The notes: generated by a model from the letters alone, not told the origin. Shown: positions 21,493 to 34,519, numbered from the stretch's first letter. The stretch is 64,000 nucleotides of DNA from Coix lacryma-jobi var. lacryma-jobi (GCA_009763385.1 CM019828.1:25821984-25885983), one strand, 5' to 3'. Numbers and translations: made by a program.

Positions 21493-24400
21493 GTGAACTA
21501 CAAGACCGGTGGATCTCATTGGGTGATTGATAGTGGTTGCACACAACATATGACCGGTGATCCCCGGATGTTCACCTCACTAGAAGAAAATGTCAATGAC
21601 CAAGAAAAGATAACATTTGGTGACAATTCAAAGGGCAATGTCAAGGGATTGGCAAAGTGGCTATATCAAATGATCATACCGTCTCCAATGTGCTTCTAGT
21701 TGCATCATTGAGCTTCAACTTGCTATCCGTTGGGCAACTATGTGATCTTGGCTTTCAATGTTTGTTCACCGATAAGGAAGTGGTTGTGACCAAGAAAGAT
21801 GATACACAAGTGATATTCAAAGGCTTTAGATACAACAATCTCTATCTAGTGGATTTCACCTCCGAAGATGCCAACTTGAAGACATGTTTGTTCACTAAGC
21901 AATCACTTGGTTGGCTATGGCATAGAAGATTAGCACATGTTGGAATGAACACTCTCAACAAGCTATTGAAGAAGGATTTGGTTAGAGGCTTGAAGGATGT
22001 CAAATTTGAGAAGGACAAATTGTGTAGTGCATGTCAAGCCGGCAAGCAAGTTGCAAATACACATCCAACCAAAGCCTTTGTATCAACATCAAGAGAGTTG
22101 GAGCTACTTCACATGGATCTATTTGGACCAACAACATATGCTAGCTTGGGTGGAAATCTCTATTGCCTAGTGATTGTTGATGACTACTCTAGATACACTT
22201 GGGTATTCTTTCTTCATGACAAATCCGAAGCAACCCCTTCATTCAAGAAGTTTGCCAAGAGAGCCCAAAATGAGTTTGACTTGAAGATCAAAAAGATAAG
22301 AAGTGACAATGGAAGAGAGTTTGACAACACCCACATTGAGCAATATTGTGATGATGTTGGGATCAAGCATGAAGTCTCCGCAACCTACACACCACAACAA
22401 AATGGGGTAGTTGAGAGGAAGAACCGAACTCTAATCACCCTAGCAAGGACAATGTTAGATGAGTACACTACACCGGAAAGATTTTGGGCCGAAGCAATCA
22501 ACACCGCTTGCTATGCATCAAACCGGTTGTTCCCCCACCGTCTCCTTGGCAAGACCCCCCATGAGATACTCAACAACAAGAAGCCAGATATATCATTCTT
22601 TAGAGTGTTTGGGTGCAAATGCTACATCTACAAGAAGCGCCAACACCTAGGGAAGTTTCAACGTCGATGTGATATTGGTTTTCTTGTTGGTTACTCATTG
22701 AAGTCCAAAGCATATCGAGTATTCAACCATGCCACCGGGATGGTAGAAGAAACATATGATGTGGAATTCGATGAATCTAATGGCTCTCAAGGAGAGCATC
22801 AAAATCTTGATGATGTAGGTGATGAACCATTGAGGGAAGCAATGAAGAACATGCCGGTTGGAGCCATCAAGCCTAAAGATGATGATGATGATGTGCAAGT
22901 CATTGATAAGCCATCATCATCCCATGTACCACATGTTGATGACAAAGATGGGAAGGATCCATTTGAAGATACTCATGTCTCCTATGATCAAATGGTGGTA
23001 CAAGCTCAAGATGTTGATGCTCCACAAGCGGCCCCTCAAGTGGTTGATCAAAGGACTACTCCTCTACTAAAAGCTCATCCTCAAGATCTCATCATAGGGA
23101 GTCCAACAAGGGGTGTAATGACTCGATCTCAAAAACTTGCTTTATTTATTGAACATCACTCCTTTGTGTCTCTTGTTGTGCCTACCATTGTAGATGAAGC
23201 TCTAGGTGATCCGGATTGGGTGAATGCTATGCATGAAGAATTAAACAACTTCACCCGCAACCAAGTTTGGACACTTGAAGAGCGACCCAAAGGCGCAAGA
23301 GTCATTGGAACAAAATGGGTGTTTAGAAACAAGCAAGATGATCAAGGCAAGGTTGTTAGAAACAAGGCAAGGCTAGTTGCAAAGGGGTTCTCTCAAGTTG
23401 AAGGTTTGGATTTTGGAGAGACCTTTGCACCGGTTGCAAGACTTGAAGCCATCCGTATCCTCCTTGCATATGCATCACATCATGACATTAAATTATATCA
23501 AATGGATGTGAAAAGTGCATTCTTAAATGGCTTCATAAATGAACTAGTCTATGTTGATCAACCTCCCGGGTTTGAAGACCCTAGATATCCTAATCGTGTT
23601 TATAGGTTGTCCAAGGCGCTATATGGGCTCAAGCAAGCCCCAAGAGCATGGTACGAGCGCCTCCGGGATTTCCTCATTGAGAAGGGCTTCACCATTGGGA
23701 TGGTGGAAACCACACTATTCACCAAGAAGCTTGATGGAGAGATCTTCATTTGTCAAGTCTACGTTGATGATATCATCTTCGGGTCAACAAATGAAGCATA
23801 TTGCAAGGAATTTGGTGACTTGATGTCGAAGGAGTTCGAAATGTCCATGATTGGAGAGCTTACATTCTTCCTAGGCTTCCAAGTCAAGCAATTGAAGGAG
23901 GGGACTTTCATATCTCAAAAGAAGTATACAAAAGACCTCCTCAAGCGCTTCAACATGGATGATTGCAAGCCTATCAAGACTCCAATGCCAACAAATGGAC
24001 ATCTCGACCTAGATGTGGGAGGTAACCCGGTTGACCAAACTCTCTACCGTTCTATGATTGGTAGCTTGTTATATTTGACCGCATCTAGGCCCGACACCAT
24101 GTTTAGTGTGTGCATGTGTGCTCGCTTTCAAGCCAATCCTAGGGAATCACATCTCATAGCGGTGAAGAGAATCCTTAGGTACCTAAAGCACACCCCAAGT
24201 TTTGGTCTTTGGTATCCCAAAGGAGCTAACTTCCAACTCGTTGGGTATTCCGATTCGGATTACGCGGGTTGCAAAGTAGATAGAAAAAGCACATCCGGAG
24301 GGTGCCATTTGCTTGGGAGATCACTAGTTTCATGGAGTTCTAAAAAGCAAAATAGTGTGGCCTTGTCTACCGCCGAGGCGGAATACATAGCCGCGGGTGC

Positions 24401-24718
24401 TTGTTGTGCACAAATCCTTTACATGAAACAAACCCTTTTAGACTATGATGTAGTTCTAGAAAGGGTACCTTTGTTGTGTGACAATGAGAGCGCGGTTAAG
24501 CTTGCTAACAACCCGGTTCAACACTCTCGCACATAGCACATAGATATTCGCCATCACTTCCTTAGAGATCATGTTTCAAAGAAAGATATATCCTTAGAGG
24601 GAGTTAGAACCGAAGATCAATTGGCGGATATCTTCACAAAACCCCTAGATGAAAACACTCTTTGTAGATTGCGAAGTGAGCTTAATGTGCTTGATCTAAG
24701 TAACTTTGTCAAAAGGTG
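21493..24718 (+). pseudogene. Element B pol: protease, integrase, RT, RNase H
   Basis: The protease signature WVIDSGCTQHMTG starts near 21517 in one frame. A one-base shift near 21655 moves the rest to another frame, which continues for 959 codons. Integrase core signatures (MDLFGP, IRSDNGREF, NGVVERKNRTL), RT (QMDVKSAFLNG, ALYGLKQAPRAW, YVDDIIFGS) and RNase H (GYSDSDYAG, STAEAEYIAAG, LLCDNESAV) are all recognisable. A TAG at 24534-24536, just after NPVQHSRT, cuts the RNase H C-terminus. The same frame then stays open with HIDIRHHFL and ADIFTKPLDE to 24718. The frameshift and early stop mean no functional polyprotein. Confidence 0.9.
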
Positions 24719-25209
24719 AAAGGGGGTTGTCTTTGCATTGCATTGTATAATATGCCATGTTTAAATTATGCTATGCACATAGGCTTGTCAGACGTGGTTA
24801 AGATAACCGCCCTAAAAATCGTGTGAAGAAGCTTATCCATGAGCAAACTTGACAAGCAACCTAGATTCAAATTCCGTATTGCATTGCATATGCATGGTTG
24901 TTGCTTTGTCGTTTCTTTTTGGTAAAGTTTTGAGCAACCGCTGTGTTCGTCCACCGCTAGGGGGAGCATTTGAGGCTCCTAATGGTTGAGACCCCTAGTT
25001 TTGGTGGCCACATGTTGTCTCCTTGGGATTTATCGCCTATTTTCTCTAAAAAGGATATGTAGCCTATGGCAAAATATTTATAAAATTGAGGGTTTACGCG
25101 AGGATGCTCATACTAGGTTCCAACTGGTGCTTATTTGCTTCTTATTTGAGTTGGAACTTGGTTGGGAGAGGGAGCCACAATAGAAATCTTCAAAACTGCT
25201 CAAAATGCA
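24719..25209 (+). other. 3' non-coding region of element B
   Basis: Non-coding sequence after pol. A purine tract (AGGGGGAGCA, near 24959-24968) resembles a polypurine tract, but it is not followed by the B LTR start TGAACGCATC. The 3' LTR of B is therefore missing or has been replaced. Confidence 0.5.
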
Positions 25210-25452
25210 GCATCGGACGCTGCATCGGACGCTCGCCCAGCGTCCGATGCCCTGCACTGTAGACAGCTCCGGCTGAAACAGTGTCAGGGTAGCGTCCGAT
25301 GTATTCTCATCAGAGCGTCCGATGCTCCATCGGACGCTGCCCAGCGTCCGATGCCAAGGCATAGGACGCGTCCGATGCGCAATGAGCGTTTCTGGAGCTC
25401 TCTGGACCGGCATCGGAGCGTCCGATGCGTAATCATCGGCGCGTCCGATGCC
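25210..25452. repeat. Unassigned palindromic array (CATCGGACGC / GCGTCCGATG)
   Basis: About ten half-sites in both orientations, as in the LTRs of A, B and I, but the flanks match neither the B nor the A LTR. It may be the U3 of a related LTR, possibly that of element D. Confidence 0.7.
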
Positions 25453-26377
25453 CCTTTAAGCGGCGCAGTAAGGTCTTCTCACTGGCTATCCGGTCCCATG
25501 TGTCACATACCCTTCATCCTCTTCCTCTCGCGCCCACCCGCAACGAGCCCGACCCAGCGCCGCCGCCCGCCACTCCTAACCCTAGCATCGCCACCGGCCG
25601 CCGCATCCGCCAGCCGCCGTGCCCCTCGCCGCTGGCCCCTGCTCCGCCGCGCTCCGTGCTCTCCGCCGCGCGCGGCCTTCCCCCGTTGCGGCAGCCTCGT
25701 CTCGCGCCACCCTCGACCGCCGGAGCACCACCTCGCCGGCGCTTGTCGCCGGAGCCCGGGCCCCGTTCGCCGGAGTCTCCTCATCTTTCCCGAACACCTT
25801 CTTTACTCTGGTGACTTCTTCCGCGACCGTCCCATCCATCCAGTGAGCATTCCCATCAACCTCCATGCTTCATGCTTATCACATGCTCGACAGAATGCCC
25901 CACTCGCCTTCTCTGCTCTGTTTTCACACCTTCTTCACCCGTTGTTCGTGCAGACCACCTTGGCGTGACGTGTGGGTGTCGGAACGTCTGTGCTTCTCTT
26001 TTGCTTGGGTCGTTTCATCGTTCGTTCAGGTAGCAAAGCCATCTTCTATTTCTTATCTCCTATGCTTTGCTTCCGATAGGATCTCTTCTCTCTAGATTAT
26101 ATGTTTCTTATATATCCTATCTATTCTCGCTGCGAGTCAAAGTCCGTGGCAGTTGTCAGCTCGTCAGTGGTCAGTGCGCAGTGACAGTTAACCCGGGGCC
26201 AAGCCCGCGGGTACGGATCGAGGCCAAGCCTCGTGAGTGATAGTGGCAGAGGTTCTCAGTGTCAAGGGGAGTTTCTTTGACCGAGCTTTCAACGTCAGTT
26301 GAGTTGTCAGGTTGTTTGCTCCTTCAGCGCCAGTCCAGACCTTTTTCAGCGTCAGTTTCTCTGTTCTTGTTAGCTAT
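25453..26377 (+). other. Putative LTR end and leader of element D
   Basis: A C-rich stretch (25500-25850) is followed by CT-rich and then mixed sequence up to the GCTAT target of gypsy element C. After removing C, this is contiguous with the coding region at 42545. Low-complexity proline- and arginine-rich frames on both strands here look like composition effects, not genes. I could not find a clear LTR boundary or primer-binding site. Confidence 0.4.
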
Positions 26378-29300
26378 TGTGGCGGAACCGTCCTGATTAT
26401 AAGAGCTCAAGTATTATCTTAGCCAAATTCGTCTAACTTCGACTGATACTTGAACCCATACAACCCCGGTAGTCCGGAAATCTCGAAGGATTTCTAACAC
26501 CATACATCATACAGGATCGCATCGTTCAAGGATTACATTCGTAAAGATACATCATAACGAAAACGAAACCGAATTTAAAATATCAGAGTGCAAATTTAAA
26601 ACAGAGTTATTACAATACCGAGTTTAAAAGTGCGGAAGCTGAAGTAGTTTGAAACACGACCACTACACATGTGGTCCAAATAAAACACTGTTTGATAAAA
26701 CCAACTCACACAACTCACTCTTCCCTTTTTAGATAATGTGCCACTAGAAGTCTCGGACCAGCAAAAGAAAAAGGGAAGCTTCTGGATGACCCTGCCCTGG
26801 GCCTACTCCTCATCACCTTCCACTGGGTAGAGGCAGTGCTTACAATAGCCAAAGTAGACCTGGCCATCTGCAACAACGGGATAAACCCTGAGTACGGGAA
26901 TGTACTCAGCTAGACTTACCCGTCCAACTGAAAATAAAGACTCCAAGGGTATGCAAGGCTTTTGAGGTAGAGCTGGGATCTTTCAGTTCCGAAAAGCTTA
27001 ATTTTAGATAAGAGGTAATTAATGATAATGATGAGCTGTCATTTTTAGACCTATTCCTTAATTCTAGGTTTTTCACCTATACTAGAGCACTCACTTGAAT
27101 CTACCAATCAATAATATAACCATATCCAATTGACTTATCCACATTTTAGTTGAACCTTTAAAACATCACATGGAGTTGTATCGTGGTGAAGCCCGCCATA
27201 GTTTCCCACTAACCGGGGGAGACGACGACTCGAATCGAATTCCAAATCAGCTGATGAAAGACCTTTAATACCAGCCCACACTTTCCCCGTCGGGTCCATG
27301 CATTGGGCAACCGCTCGATGCTTGTTCGTGGTGGTAATCGTCGCGGTTCAAGCACGGACCGCCCAATTGGAACCTGGCAATGGCCTCACGCGGCAGATCG
27401 CAATTTCCATACTAGAGGGCACGACACGGGTTGAGACCGGCCCGAACAGCTTCTAACCGGCTTTGGGGTCGATGATTACGGCACTGACATATCCCTAAGT
27501 AAAAGGGCGCGTTCAAAAATGAACGAGGGCCAACATCAATACAAACCTACACGATCCAACGGACGGACTGCCCCCAAGTTCCAACTTGGTGCCTTGCCTT
27601 CCAGTTGACCGTATTTCATTACTACTCAGGTTCTTTTCCACGATAGCAAATATAGCCAACCGTGATCCGGTAACTACCCATCAGGGTATTACGGGAACAT
27701 CCTTAACTACTACTTTTATTAAGCAGGCTAAGCAATTCTACATTGTAATTAAATAACAGGATAACAAGGTAGATATTTAATCAATAACCAAAGAATGGTA
27801 ATGCAGCAAGTAGGATTCATTCCAACTCCTAAACCTAATGCATCACAATATAAAAGGACTCAAGTAATTTAATTGTAAATAATAGGAGGCTTAGAATGCT
27901 CCGGGGCTTGCCTTGGGTGAAGACCGAGGCCTCGTGGGAGGGGCACTCGGGCAAGTTAGTGTCGCTGGCGGGGTCGACTTCCTCGGCTTGCTGGAGCTTC
28001 GGAATCTGCTGCTCGGCGTTTGCTTCTGGCTCCTGCTCGGGCTCCGGGAGTGTCGATCCTATTGCATGCGACGAATAATAAATAATTACAATGCGGGTGC
28101 AAGATGTGTGGTATGAGAAAGAGCATTTCTTGCAAACCAACAAAACCAACTTGTTGAACCATTGAGGTAAATACTTATTTAATTAATAAAACAAAATCCA
28201 TTTATTCACCTTTTTCTTATTTAATAAATCAAAAGAACTTAGGTTGAACTGCAAGTGCACTTTTCTGGACTCAGAAAAATCCACGAAAATTCCAGAAGGC
28301 AAACAACAGTTGCTGGACTCCACTGAACAAATTTCAGCCAAAAATAAAATACCAAACTGCAGATACAAAATGACAAGCAAACAGCCCAAAAAAGGTACTT
28401 TGAACTACAACCCTACTGTAAAAGGGTGCACAACTCTATTTCATATTTTCCCAGATTCTACTTCACATTTTATGCTTATTAAGAAAGTTCCATGAACAGA
28501 AACATTATATTATTTCTTACATGAATTTTCAAAGGAAAACACAGAAAAACACCTTTGTAAAGCAACTTCATATTTCTTCACATAACAGATCATGCTTACA
28601 TTTTTCTTAGCTTGGACATCATAAACAGAGACTATACAAATTTTCCATATTTTATTTCAGCATATAAAACACCTTAACATTTATTCTAAGAAATCAGCCA
28701 AAAAGGACTTTAAACCATAACAGAAACTTTTTCCACATAAATAGTGCATCATATATTTTTCACAGGTGTAAAACATGATAATAAACTTACACAAAATTTT
28801 CCAGGAATTAACTCAACCAGAAAACATACATAACCATTTATCTTAGCAAAAGCATATAAACTGGAATAAATGAAAATTGTAAAATAAACTTCTGCCAAAA
28901 ATACTTTTATATTTTTCCATGATAGATCTGCTCACAAACAAGCTAACAAAACTGAAAGCACTCCATTTGGACTAACAAAACAGGATCTACAAAATAAACA
29001 AGCATTTACTGGAAATAGAAAAACATTTTGGAAAACGTTTTCTGGAAAACACTCGGCGCACGGAATAGGTGTGCGTTCGCTCGAGGCCCGGCTTGAACGT
29101 GACAGCGCCCGAGGGTTCGCTCGAGGCCTAGCTCGAGCGAGATGACGGAAAGAAACGTCTGTCCGAGGCATGGCTCGGAGGCTCGGGCGAGACAGAAACA
29201 ATCGCCCGTCCGAGGCCTGGCTCGAGGGCTCGGGCGAGACGGAAACAATCGTCCGTCCGAGGCCTGGCTCGAGGGCTTGGGCGAGACGAAACAACGCCCG

Positions 29301-31178
29301 TCGAGCCTGGCTCGAGGGCTCGGGCGAGACGGAAACAATCGTCCGTCCGAGCCTGGCTCGAGGCTCGGGCGAGACGAAAACAATCCCCGTCCGAGCCTGG
29401 CTCGAGGCTCGGGCCGGGGCGAGACGGAAAGCAATCGCCCGTCCGAGGCCTGGCTCGAGGGCTCGGGCGAGACGGAAAGCAATCGCCCGTCCGAGGCCTG
29501 GCTCGAGGGCTCGGGCGAGACGGAAAGCAATCGCCCGTCCGAGGCCTGGCTCGAGGCTCGGGCGAGACGGAAAACAATCGTCCGTCCGAGGCCTGGCTCG
29601 AGGGCTCGGGCGAGACGGAAAACAGGGGAGAGGTTTGACCGTCGATTCCTCGCCGACGGTGAGGTCGCCGGCGGGGAAGCTAGGCTTGTGAACTCGACTC
29701 GACGAGGCGCATCGAGTGGTGTAGGTTTGGCTAGCGCACGGCCGGAGCATGCCGGCGGCGAGCGGCGGCGCACGTTGATGGCGGCAACGCGCGGCTACGC
29801 CGTTTTCGGCGGCGACGGAGAAATTGGGGGAGGCAAAAGCTCGAGTGAACCCTAAGGAGCAAAGCTACGGGGTTGGTTTGGCTCGGGTGGCTCCAGAGGA
29901 GCTTGGCCACGAGCGAGGTCCGCGGCGGCGCCCATGGCGCTCGGCCGGAGAGAAACGGGTGGTAGAAGACGGTAGCGTTGAGACTGGGTGGTGTTCTCAC
30001 CTTGCCTTGGCTCGGTGAAGCTCGAGGATGAAGAAGAGGAGTCGGTGGAGCTCGGGTTGGGGAAGAACGGCGTTGCGGCTCGCGGTGGCGACTGACGGAC
30101 CGAAAGAGGCGCTTCGTCCTCCGGCGGCGTCGGGGCTCGGTCGGGGATGACGAGTGCGCACGGCGGTGCACGGCGTAGGCGGAGAGGCTGGCGAGAGGGA
30201 TTGGATGGGTGGTCGTGTGGCCGGAACGGTGGAAGGGAGTGATGGTGGTGAACGGTCGGCGAGGTTGGCGGACGCTTGCGCGTTCGTGGGAGCGGAGAGG
30301 GAGAGCAGAGTGAGAGCGGGCGAGCTGGAATGGCAGTGGGGAGAGGGGAGTGCGGTGCGCTCGGGTTTTGGCTCGGCTTGGCCGGCCGGTGGTCGTGGCG
30401 GGCCACGGCGGCGCGGTCGGCGAGCACGCGGGGCGATGCCGTGCACGGCGAGCGGGCGCGGCAGGCGAGGCGCGGAGAGTGGCCGGGGAAGATAGCTTGC
30501 GTGCTCGGATGAGAGGGATCGAGCGAGGAGTGGCCGGCGAGGATCCTCGGCAGGATACGGCGGCCACGTGGCGGTTGCGGCCGGCGTACGGCACGGGCGT
30601 CAGGCGGGCGGCGGTGCGGGCGAGCGCGCGGCGCGCGGGCGAGTGCGGGAGCGGGCTGGCGCGCGTGTGCGGGCTAGCTGGCCCGAAGGCCCGAAAGGCC
30701 AGATGGGCCGAAAGGGTTGGCGCCGGGAAAAATCGTTTCCTTTTTTTTTTCCAAATTCTTTTCAACTTTGACCATTCAAAACAGTTTCAAAAACTCCAAA
30801 CTAGGTTTTGACCCAAATATGAAAGTTGCTCAAAATAATTTTCTCTACAACTTTCATATAAGACACTTTTTCTGAAAACCATTTTTACAACCTCCTCAAA
30901 AATAAAGCCAGTTTTGCAACATAAACCATTTTCTTTGCCTCATTTTTTTTATCTGATAAACTATTTTGAACTAGGTCAAAAACTCCAACTCTATTTTATA
31001 AAACTCTTTGCCCAAGCAGAGATCCACTTAAATCATCGAGTCAATAGAAATCCAAATCCAAATAAATAAACAAAAGACAAAAGCACTCTCATGCACATGA
31101 AATGATGCAATGCATTGCTTATGCTTCTTAGTAGCTAATTGCAATTCCTAATGCAGTGCTTGACACTAGGGTGTCACA
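26378..31178 (-). repeat. 3' LTR of gypsy element C
   Basis: This LTR is 4801 bp. It includes a 48-bp tandem array (29139-29629), a GC-rich block (29630-30720) and AT-rich flanks. Long frames within it arise from the 48-bp period and GC content. It corresponds to 37653-42519. Confidence 0.92.
29139..29629 (-). repeat. 48-bp tandem array in element C 3' LTR, about 10 copies
   Basis: The unit centres on GAGGCCTGGCTCGAGGGC, then TCGGGCGAGACGGAAA, then CAATCGCCCGTCC. Because 48 is a multiple of three, all frames stay open through the array on both strands, giving spurious overlapping frames of 150-270 codons. The right LTR has about 11 units. Confidence 0.9.
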
Positions 31179-31179
31179 G

Positions 31180-31195
31180 CCCTTCCCCCTTAAAG
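31180..31195 (-). other. Polypurine tract of element C
   Basis: CTTTAAGGGGGAAGGG on the minus strand adjoins the 3' LTR start, as expected for plus-strand priming. Confidence 0.8.
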
Positions 31196-31217
31196 AAATC
31201 TCGTCCCGAGATTTGAG

Positions 31218-34200
31218 TTACGTACCAATCTTTATAAAAGCGGGGTAGTTTACGCGTAAGTACTCCTCTGTTTCCCAAGTTGCATCATTGGGTCCGTGAT
31301 TGCTCCAAAGAATCTTGTGAGTCTTCACTGTTCGGTGACGCGTCTCTCGGGTCTTGGTATCCAAAATCTCCTTGGGCTGCTCGTAGTACTCCAGATCCGA
31401 TCTGATGGTGACGTCTGGAATCCGAACTTCTTCTTGTTCTGGAACTCGAAGACACTTCTTCAACTGTGATACGTGGAACACTGGAAAACTGTGCTCATCT
31501 CTGGGGGTAACTGTACTTCGTATGCCACTTCTCCTTTCTTTGCTATGATCCGGTAAGGTCCCACATATCGAGGTGCTAGCTTCTTCTTAATTCCAAAACG
31601 TTGGACTTTTCTCATGGGTGAGACCTTAGGTAACATAGTCTCCTACTTGAAATTCCAAGGGTCTTCTTCGTGTGTCGGCATAACTCTTTTGTCTGGATTG
31701 TGCTACCTTAATGTGTTGCTGTACTGTTTGCACAATCTCTTCCGCATCCTTTACGTAATCCGACCCATAGAATCCTCGATCTCCTGATTCTACCCAATTT
31801 ACTGGGGTTCTGCATCTTCGTCCGTATAATACTTCAAAAGGTGCCATCTTTATACTTTCCTGATAACTGTTGTTATATGAGAACTCGGCAAGGGGTAACC
31901 ATTTTTCCCATGATTCTCCTGACGATAGAACACAAGCTCTTAGGATATCTTCCAGAATCTGATTTACTCTCTCTGTCTGTCCTGCAGTTTGGGGGTGATA
32001 GGCGGAACTTCTTACCAATTTAGTTCCTAGTTCCTTGTGCAACTGTTCCCAAAAACGTGCTATGAACTGGGGTCCTCTATCAGAGACAATCCTTTTTGGA
32101 ACTCCATGCAATCTCAAGATATTCTGAATATACAGGTCTGCATACTGATGAGGGCGGTGCGTAGTCTTAACTGGTATGAAGTGAGCCACTTTAGATAACC
32201 GATCTACGATAACCCAGATAGAATCATTTCCTTTTTGAGTAGTGGGAAGACCTGTGATGAAATCCATACTATTTCTTCCCATTTCCACTCTGGGATCGAT
32301 AACGGTTGCAACAATCCGGCAGGTCTCAAGTGTATAGCTTTTATCCTGCAGCAAGTATCACATCTTGCAACATAAGCTGCAACTTCTGCTTCTTTCTTCA
32401 TCTTTGACCACCAATACCTGGTTCTCAAATCCTGGTACATCTTACTGCTTCCTGGATGGATAGATAACTTTGAATTGTGAGCTTCATTCAGAATTCTTTC
32501 TTTCAGCTCGGTGTCTTTAGGAACAACCAACCTCTGATTATACCATAGAATTCCCTGCTCATCTGTTCTGAAGTTCAAAGAACTACTGGTTTCCAACCTC
32601 TTCTTAATCTGACAGATCTCTTCATCGGTCTTTTGTCTCTCGATGATGTCACTTTCCAAGGTACACTGAAGAGTGATGTTGTTCACCATAACGGGGTGCA
32701 TAAGGTTAAATCTATCTTCCAAAAGTGGTTGTAGGGAGTTGCAATGAGTCTTGCGACTCAAGGCATCGGCTACAACGTTTGCTTTTCCGGGGTGGTAATG
32801 CACTTCAAGGTTATAATCCTTAATTAGCTCCAACCATCTTCTCTGCCTCATGTTCAACTCTGGCTGGGTGAAGATATATTTCAGACTTTTATGATCCGTG
32901 TACACATGACATAGATTTCCCATAAGATAATGCCTCCAATCTTGAGTGCATGCACGACGGCTGCTAATTCCAAATCATGAGTGGGGTAATTCTCTTCGTG
33001 CGGTCTCAACTGACGAGAAGCATAGGCGATAACTTTCCATTTTGCATGAGTACACATCCGAGTCCAATTTTGGATGCGTCACAAAACACATCAAAAGGTT
33101 CCTCCAAGTTTGGCTGAGCCAAAACAGGTGCGGATGTCAACAACGTTCGCAGAGTGCGAAAAGCTGTTTCACACTCTGGAGTCCATTCGAACTTCTTGTT
33201 CTTCTGCGTTAAACGGGTCATAGGCTTGGCTATTCTTGAAAAATCCGGAATAAACCGACGGTAGTATCCGGCCAAACCCAAAAAGCTGCGAACCTCAAAA
33301 ACACTCGTGGGTGCTTCCCAATCCATAACCTCTTGTACTTTAGAAGGGTCTACAGAGATCCCTTCCTCTGAAAGGACGTGACCAAGAAAGGTACCTTCTT
33401 CAACCAAAACTCACACTTGCTGAACTTAGCATACAACTTGTGCTCTCTAAGCCGGGTTAGAACGACTCGTAGATGCTCAGCATGATCCTTCTCATTTTCA
33501 GAGTATATCAAGATGTCATCGATGAACACTACAACAAACTTATCCAACTCTGGCATGAAGACCGAATTCATCAGGTACATGAAATGTGCCGGTGCATTGG
33601 TCAATCCAAAGACATAACAAGATACTCATAGAGTCCGTATCTGGTGGAGAAAGCTGTTTTGGTATATCTTCTCCTGATCTTAATCTGATGGTATCCTGAC
33701 CTCAGGTCGATCTTAGAGAATACTTTCGCCTTTGACAACTGATCAAACAAGACATCGATTCGGGGTAAGGGATATTTGTTCTTTATAGTTACGGCATTCA
33801 ACGGTCTGTAATCCACGCACATCCTTAAAGTTTTATCCTTCTTCTTCACAAAGATAGCGGGACATCCCCAAGGTGACGAACTAGGGCGTATCAAACCCTT
33901 ATCCAAAAGCTCTTGCAACTGAACCTTAAGCTCTGCTAACTCTTTAGCGTGCATTCTATACGGTCTCCGAGATATGGGTGCTGTTCCAGGGATTAACTCT
34001 ATAGCAAACTCCACATCCCTATCTGGCGGTAGTCCAGGCAACTCATCGGGGAAAACATCCGGAAACTCACATACTATCGGAATCTCGGCTATCTGCTTTG
34101 CCGTGATATTGAACAACACTCCGATCTCATGGGGGTTTCGAGGTAACTTGAACCGAAAAGAAGATCCATTCCGGGACTAACCATGGACACTACTCTTTCT

Positions 34201-34519
34201 GCGGTGTCTAGATTGACCTTCCAGAGTTTCATCCAACCCATACCCAAAATTACATCCAGACCTAGACCAGGAATGACTATGGGGTCCACTATGGCCTGTT
34301 TATTCCCAAAGGTCATTTCCACTCCTTTAGCCATTTTACGCGCGGAGAGAACAGCTCCGGCGGAACTTATCTGATATCCCCGGTCTAACTCTATCAACTC
34401 AAGATTACTTCTTAAAACATTCTCACTTATGAAAGAATGCGATGCTCCAGAATCAAACAACACAACTGCGGGGCATTGATTAACAAGAAACGTACCAGCG
34501 GTGACAGGCTCTCCTTCTG
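31218..34519 (-). pseudogene. Element C pol: protease, RT, RNase H, integrase, chromodomain
   Basis: Read right to left: protease LFDSGASHSFIS (DSG at 34446-34454), RT with VDYRPLNAVTIKNKYPLPR and VFIDDILIYS (catalytic DD at 33515-33520), RNase H ending YTDHKSLKYIFTQ and ADALSRK, and integrase zinc region. The integrase core has D at 32264, D at 32081 and E at 31973 (35-residue spacing). A C-terminal chromodomain (31218-31481; PKEILDTKTRETRH, ILWSNHG, ATWE) would target insertion to methylated histone. Frame changes near 34110, 33605, 33400, 33000, 32280 and 31630, plus one at the gag junction, mean it is not translatable as one protein. Confidence 0.92.

Larger units (their letters stand above)
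5268..25209 (+). mobile_element. Copia element B (Sirevirus-like), interrupted and 3'-incomplete
   Basis: B is a plus-strand Ty1/copia retrotransposon. It has a 5' LTR (5268-6842), a PBS directly after it, a long gag with two zinc knuckles and a coiled coil, then protease, integrase, RT and RNase H ending at 24718. Two later insertions lie inside gag (7214-9143 and 10704-20944), and the gag frame resumes correctly after each. It is inserted in the F/I 5' LTR after CCGTT (5263-5267). No copy of its own 3' LTR is visible, so the right boundary is uncertain; the given end is where an unassigned palindrome array starts. The polyprotein carries frameshifts and an early stop, so B is dead as an autonomous element. 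Confidence 0.8.

Noticed and set aside
25503..25968. Proline/arginine-rich frames on both strands
   Set aside because: Composition-driven, with no domain. They lie in a presumed LTR or leader region.
29006..29773. Overlapping open frames of 150-270 codons on both strands in the element C LTR (also 40252-41170)
   Set aside because: They run through a 48-bp tandem array whose length is a multiple of three, so every frame stays open. The peptides are simple repeats and differ between the two LTR copies.
29731..30765. 344-codon minus-strand frame, with a 319-codon counterpart at 41180-42139
   Set aside because: Proline-, arginine- and serine-rich low-complexity peptide in a GC-rich LTR block. 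The two copies differ by frameshifts, so coding is not conserved.
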